DNA from: an uncultured Bacteroides sp.
Lineage (GTDB): Bacteria > Bacteroidota > Bacteroidia > Bacteroidales > Bacteroidaceae
Direction: 5' to 3'
Assembly (NCBI GenBank): GCA_900546355.1
Contig: URCM01000020.1
Coordinates: 1-35,160, forward strand
Length of the DNA: 35,160 nt
In this document: piece by piece, positions 34,701-35,160 of the stretch
Position numbering within the stretch: position 1 is the stretch's first letter
How the letters are laid out: the number at the start of each line of letters is the position of its first letter
Position numbers and translations under genes: made by a program
The notes under the pieces: generated by a model
The model's database searches: none
Told to the model about the DNA's origin: nothing
What the model saw: the letters and a program-made list of their open reading frames with translations, nothing else

Positions 34701-34943
34701 TACGCTGGTGTTTCCTTTCAGTGCGATTGTCGCTCCGATTAACGGCTCGTCGTTGTTGTCGAGCACCTTTCCCGAAACGACAAACTTTCCCTGTGCAGTC
34801 GCTGTCAGACTGCAGCATAACAATAAGAAGAACAAGATTCCTCTTACCTGCAAAACTTTCCTCCATTCTGGGGAATGTTTCATCAAGAACTGTTGTCTTA
34901 TGTTTTTCATCATGTTGATTGGTTTAAAAAAGTGTTCATTCAT
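31722..34943 (-). CDS. xusA: SusC-like TonB-dependent transporter (first pair)
   Basis: The 1073-aa protein has a signal peptide (about 31-51, ending TATA), a carboxypeptidase-regulatory-like domain (about 53-127, VSGKVLDNNDEPLIGATIAL), the TonB box LDEVVVVGYG (133-142), a plug (VLVDGIERPMSSVDINSVES, then KDASATAVYGVKGANGVILI) and a 22-strand barrel ending RFNLGIKFTL. It moves oligosaccharides across the outer membrane with TonB energy. The first ATG (34943) gives 10 extra residues; the tandem ATG codons at 34913 and 34910 are equally plausible starts. It is the first gene of the xylan operon. The 217 nt upstream contain no regulator gene; the sensor is presumably outside the window. Confidence 0.94.
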   Translation of the reverse strand: MNEHFFKPINMMKNIRQQFLMKHSPEWRKVLQVRGILFFLLLCCSLTATAQGKFVVSGKVLDNNDEPLIGATIALKGNTSVGTVADFDGNFTLELPEKNATLTVSYIGFLSQDVEVKGRNMIVIRMREDSEMLDEVVVVGYGQQKKESVVGAITQTKGEVLQRAGGVSDIGAALTGNLPGVTTTASSGLPGEEEPQIVIRGSSSWNNSSPLVLVDGIERPMSSVDINSVESISVLKDASATAVYGVKGANGVILITTKRGQEGKAQIDVSAQATMKVPSKLPNKLDSYDALRMRNIAVEHELALSNATGTGAWDYITPMSVINKYRYPANLEEYERYPNVDWQDVLFKDYTMSYNASLNVSGGTQFVRYFVGADFLHEGDLFNVMDNGRGYSGGFGYNRINVRSNLDFSLTKTTTLKVNIAGSNGAKKTPWGYTNSGDWAIAQYWAGAYGTPPDVFLPQYSDGSWGYYPNVSNVSNSAANLALAGRMNTTTTRINTDFTLEQDLSFITQGLRARAMVSWDNVFVEINRGINDLYHDSVTKWIDPETGIVYLDPTLYNDDKFDPSKNPIMWTTSGGEVDNNATQRNMNYQVQLDWAREFGDHNVTAMGLFSRQETATGSIIPNRREDWAFRTTYNYANKYFFEYNGAYNGSEKFSPEYRFAFFNSGAIGWMISEEKFMGFSKKWLDMLKIRASYGEIGDDNVTDRWLYLSQWGVGGGTNGATPMALNQAISPYTWYRETTVGNPDIHWETVKKFNLGIDYSFLNGLFAGTVEVFRDKRTDVIVTSGDRAVPFYFGMDAPAANLGKVKTHGYELELRVNKVFANEMRLWGNFNMTHAVNEIIQRDDPLLQPAYQKEAGFSIGQNHAHIDAGFMGNYDQIYGSPAHDTNENQKLPGDYYIVDFNADGVVDAQDSAPYGYSSTPQNTYSATVGFEWKGFSAFVQFYGVTNVTRDVTLTSFGSRLNTVYDQGNWWSKTEGDPEVVVPRFTTTPSYNTGTQNLYDGSFIRLKNAEIAYTFDGGWVQKLGIRNLKVFLNGNNLWVWTRMPDDRESNFAGVGNQGAYPTMKRFNLGIKFTL

Positions 34944-35160
34944 CTCTGCTTCTCTCTACATCTCTCCTTATATATAAAAGGAGACACGAAATCACGATAA
35001 CCTGCTTACCGTGCCAGCATTGAAAATCAATCATAAGAAAAACAACAGTTCTGAAAGCATTAAGTAGATAGTGCTTTTCATAAATTTAATGGTGTTAATT
35101 AGTTAATCCTTAATTCCGCAACACTTTGATTTAACTTTATTTATAAGTTCCTGAGCAACA
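34944..35160 (-). promoter_or_regulatory. Upstream region of the xylan operon with a leader hairpin
   Basis: This AT-rich 217-nt stretch runs to the window edge. At 34963-34984 a perfect inverted repeat pairs TCTCCTT with AAGGAGA around an 8-nt AT loop, 20 nt before the first ATG; it would fold in the mRNA leader. I see no convincing TTTG/TAnnTTTG promoter, which suggests activator-dependent transcription. No ORF is supported. Confidence 0.5.

Noticed and set aside
35010..35016. TGGCACG on the minus strand upstream of the first SusC gene, as a possible sigma-54 promoter
   Set aside because: The -12 part reads GCAG instead of TTGC after 4 nt, so only half the motif is present.

Overview
The window looks like chromosomal DNA from a Bacteroidales bacterium, probably Bacteroides, Phocaeicola or a Prevotella relative. 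Three things support this: SusC/SusD pairs with surface lipoproteins; promoters of the Bacteroidetes type (TTTG, 19 nt, TAnnTTTG) in front of the tRNA and sppA; and weak or absent Shine-Dalgarno sequences. All calls rest on reading the sequence; no database search was run.

Layout. (1) 1-318: a tRNA-Phe gene on the minus strand with a textbook promoter. (2) 319-1836: an orphan plus-strand protein of unknown function (DUF3843-like). (3) 1943-6628, minus strand: a tightly packed housekeeping operon sppA-lpxK-purine nucleoside phosphorylase-thiL, with overlapping or abutting genes. (4) 7041-15529, minus strand: an export cluster read as tolC-like, hlyD-like, a DUF2807 lipoprotein, then two FtsX/MacB-type permeases. 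No ATPase gene is present. (5) 15816-18486, plus strand and divergent from tolC: an NtrC-type sigma-54 activator and its histidine kinase. The divergent gap holds a near-perfect sigma-54 promoter facing tolC and two tandem 21-nt palindromes that look like the activator's enhancer. (6) 18628-34943, minus strand: a xylan utilisation locus read as SusC-SusD-SusC-SusD-surface glycan-binding lipoprotein-GH10 xylanase, then a terminator and a separately promoted GH115 alpha-glucuronidase. The gene order matches the Xus core cluster described in Prevotella bryantii (xusA-xusB-xusC-xusD-xusE-xyn10C).

How the parts work together. The xylan locus would bind and cut glucuronoxylan at the cell surface (GH10 and SusD/XusE lipoproteins), import oligosaccharides through the two SusC porins, and remove (methyl)glucuronic acid side chains in the periplasm (GH115). 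The kinase, which has no periplasmic sensor domain, probably activates the sigma-54 regulator, which would switch on the tolC-led export operon.

The most striking non-coding signal is a family of long hairpins built from CACAGA(GG/TT) units. They occur at nearly every gene junction of the export cluster, in the activator's leader and downstream of thiL, but not inside the housekeeping or xylan operons. I see no CRISPR array, transposase, integrase or rRNA gene.
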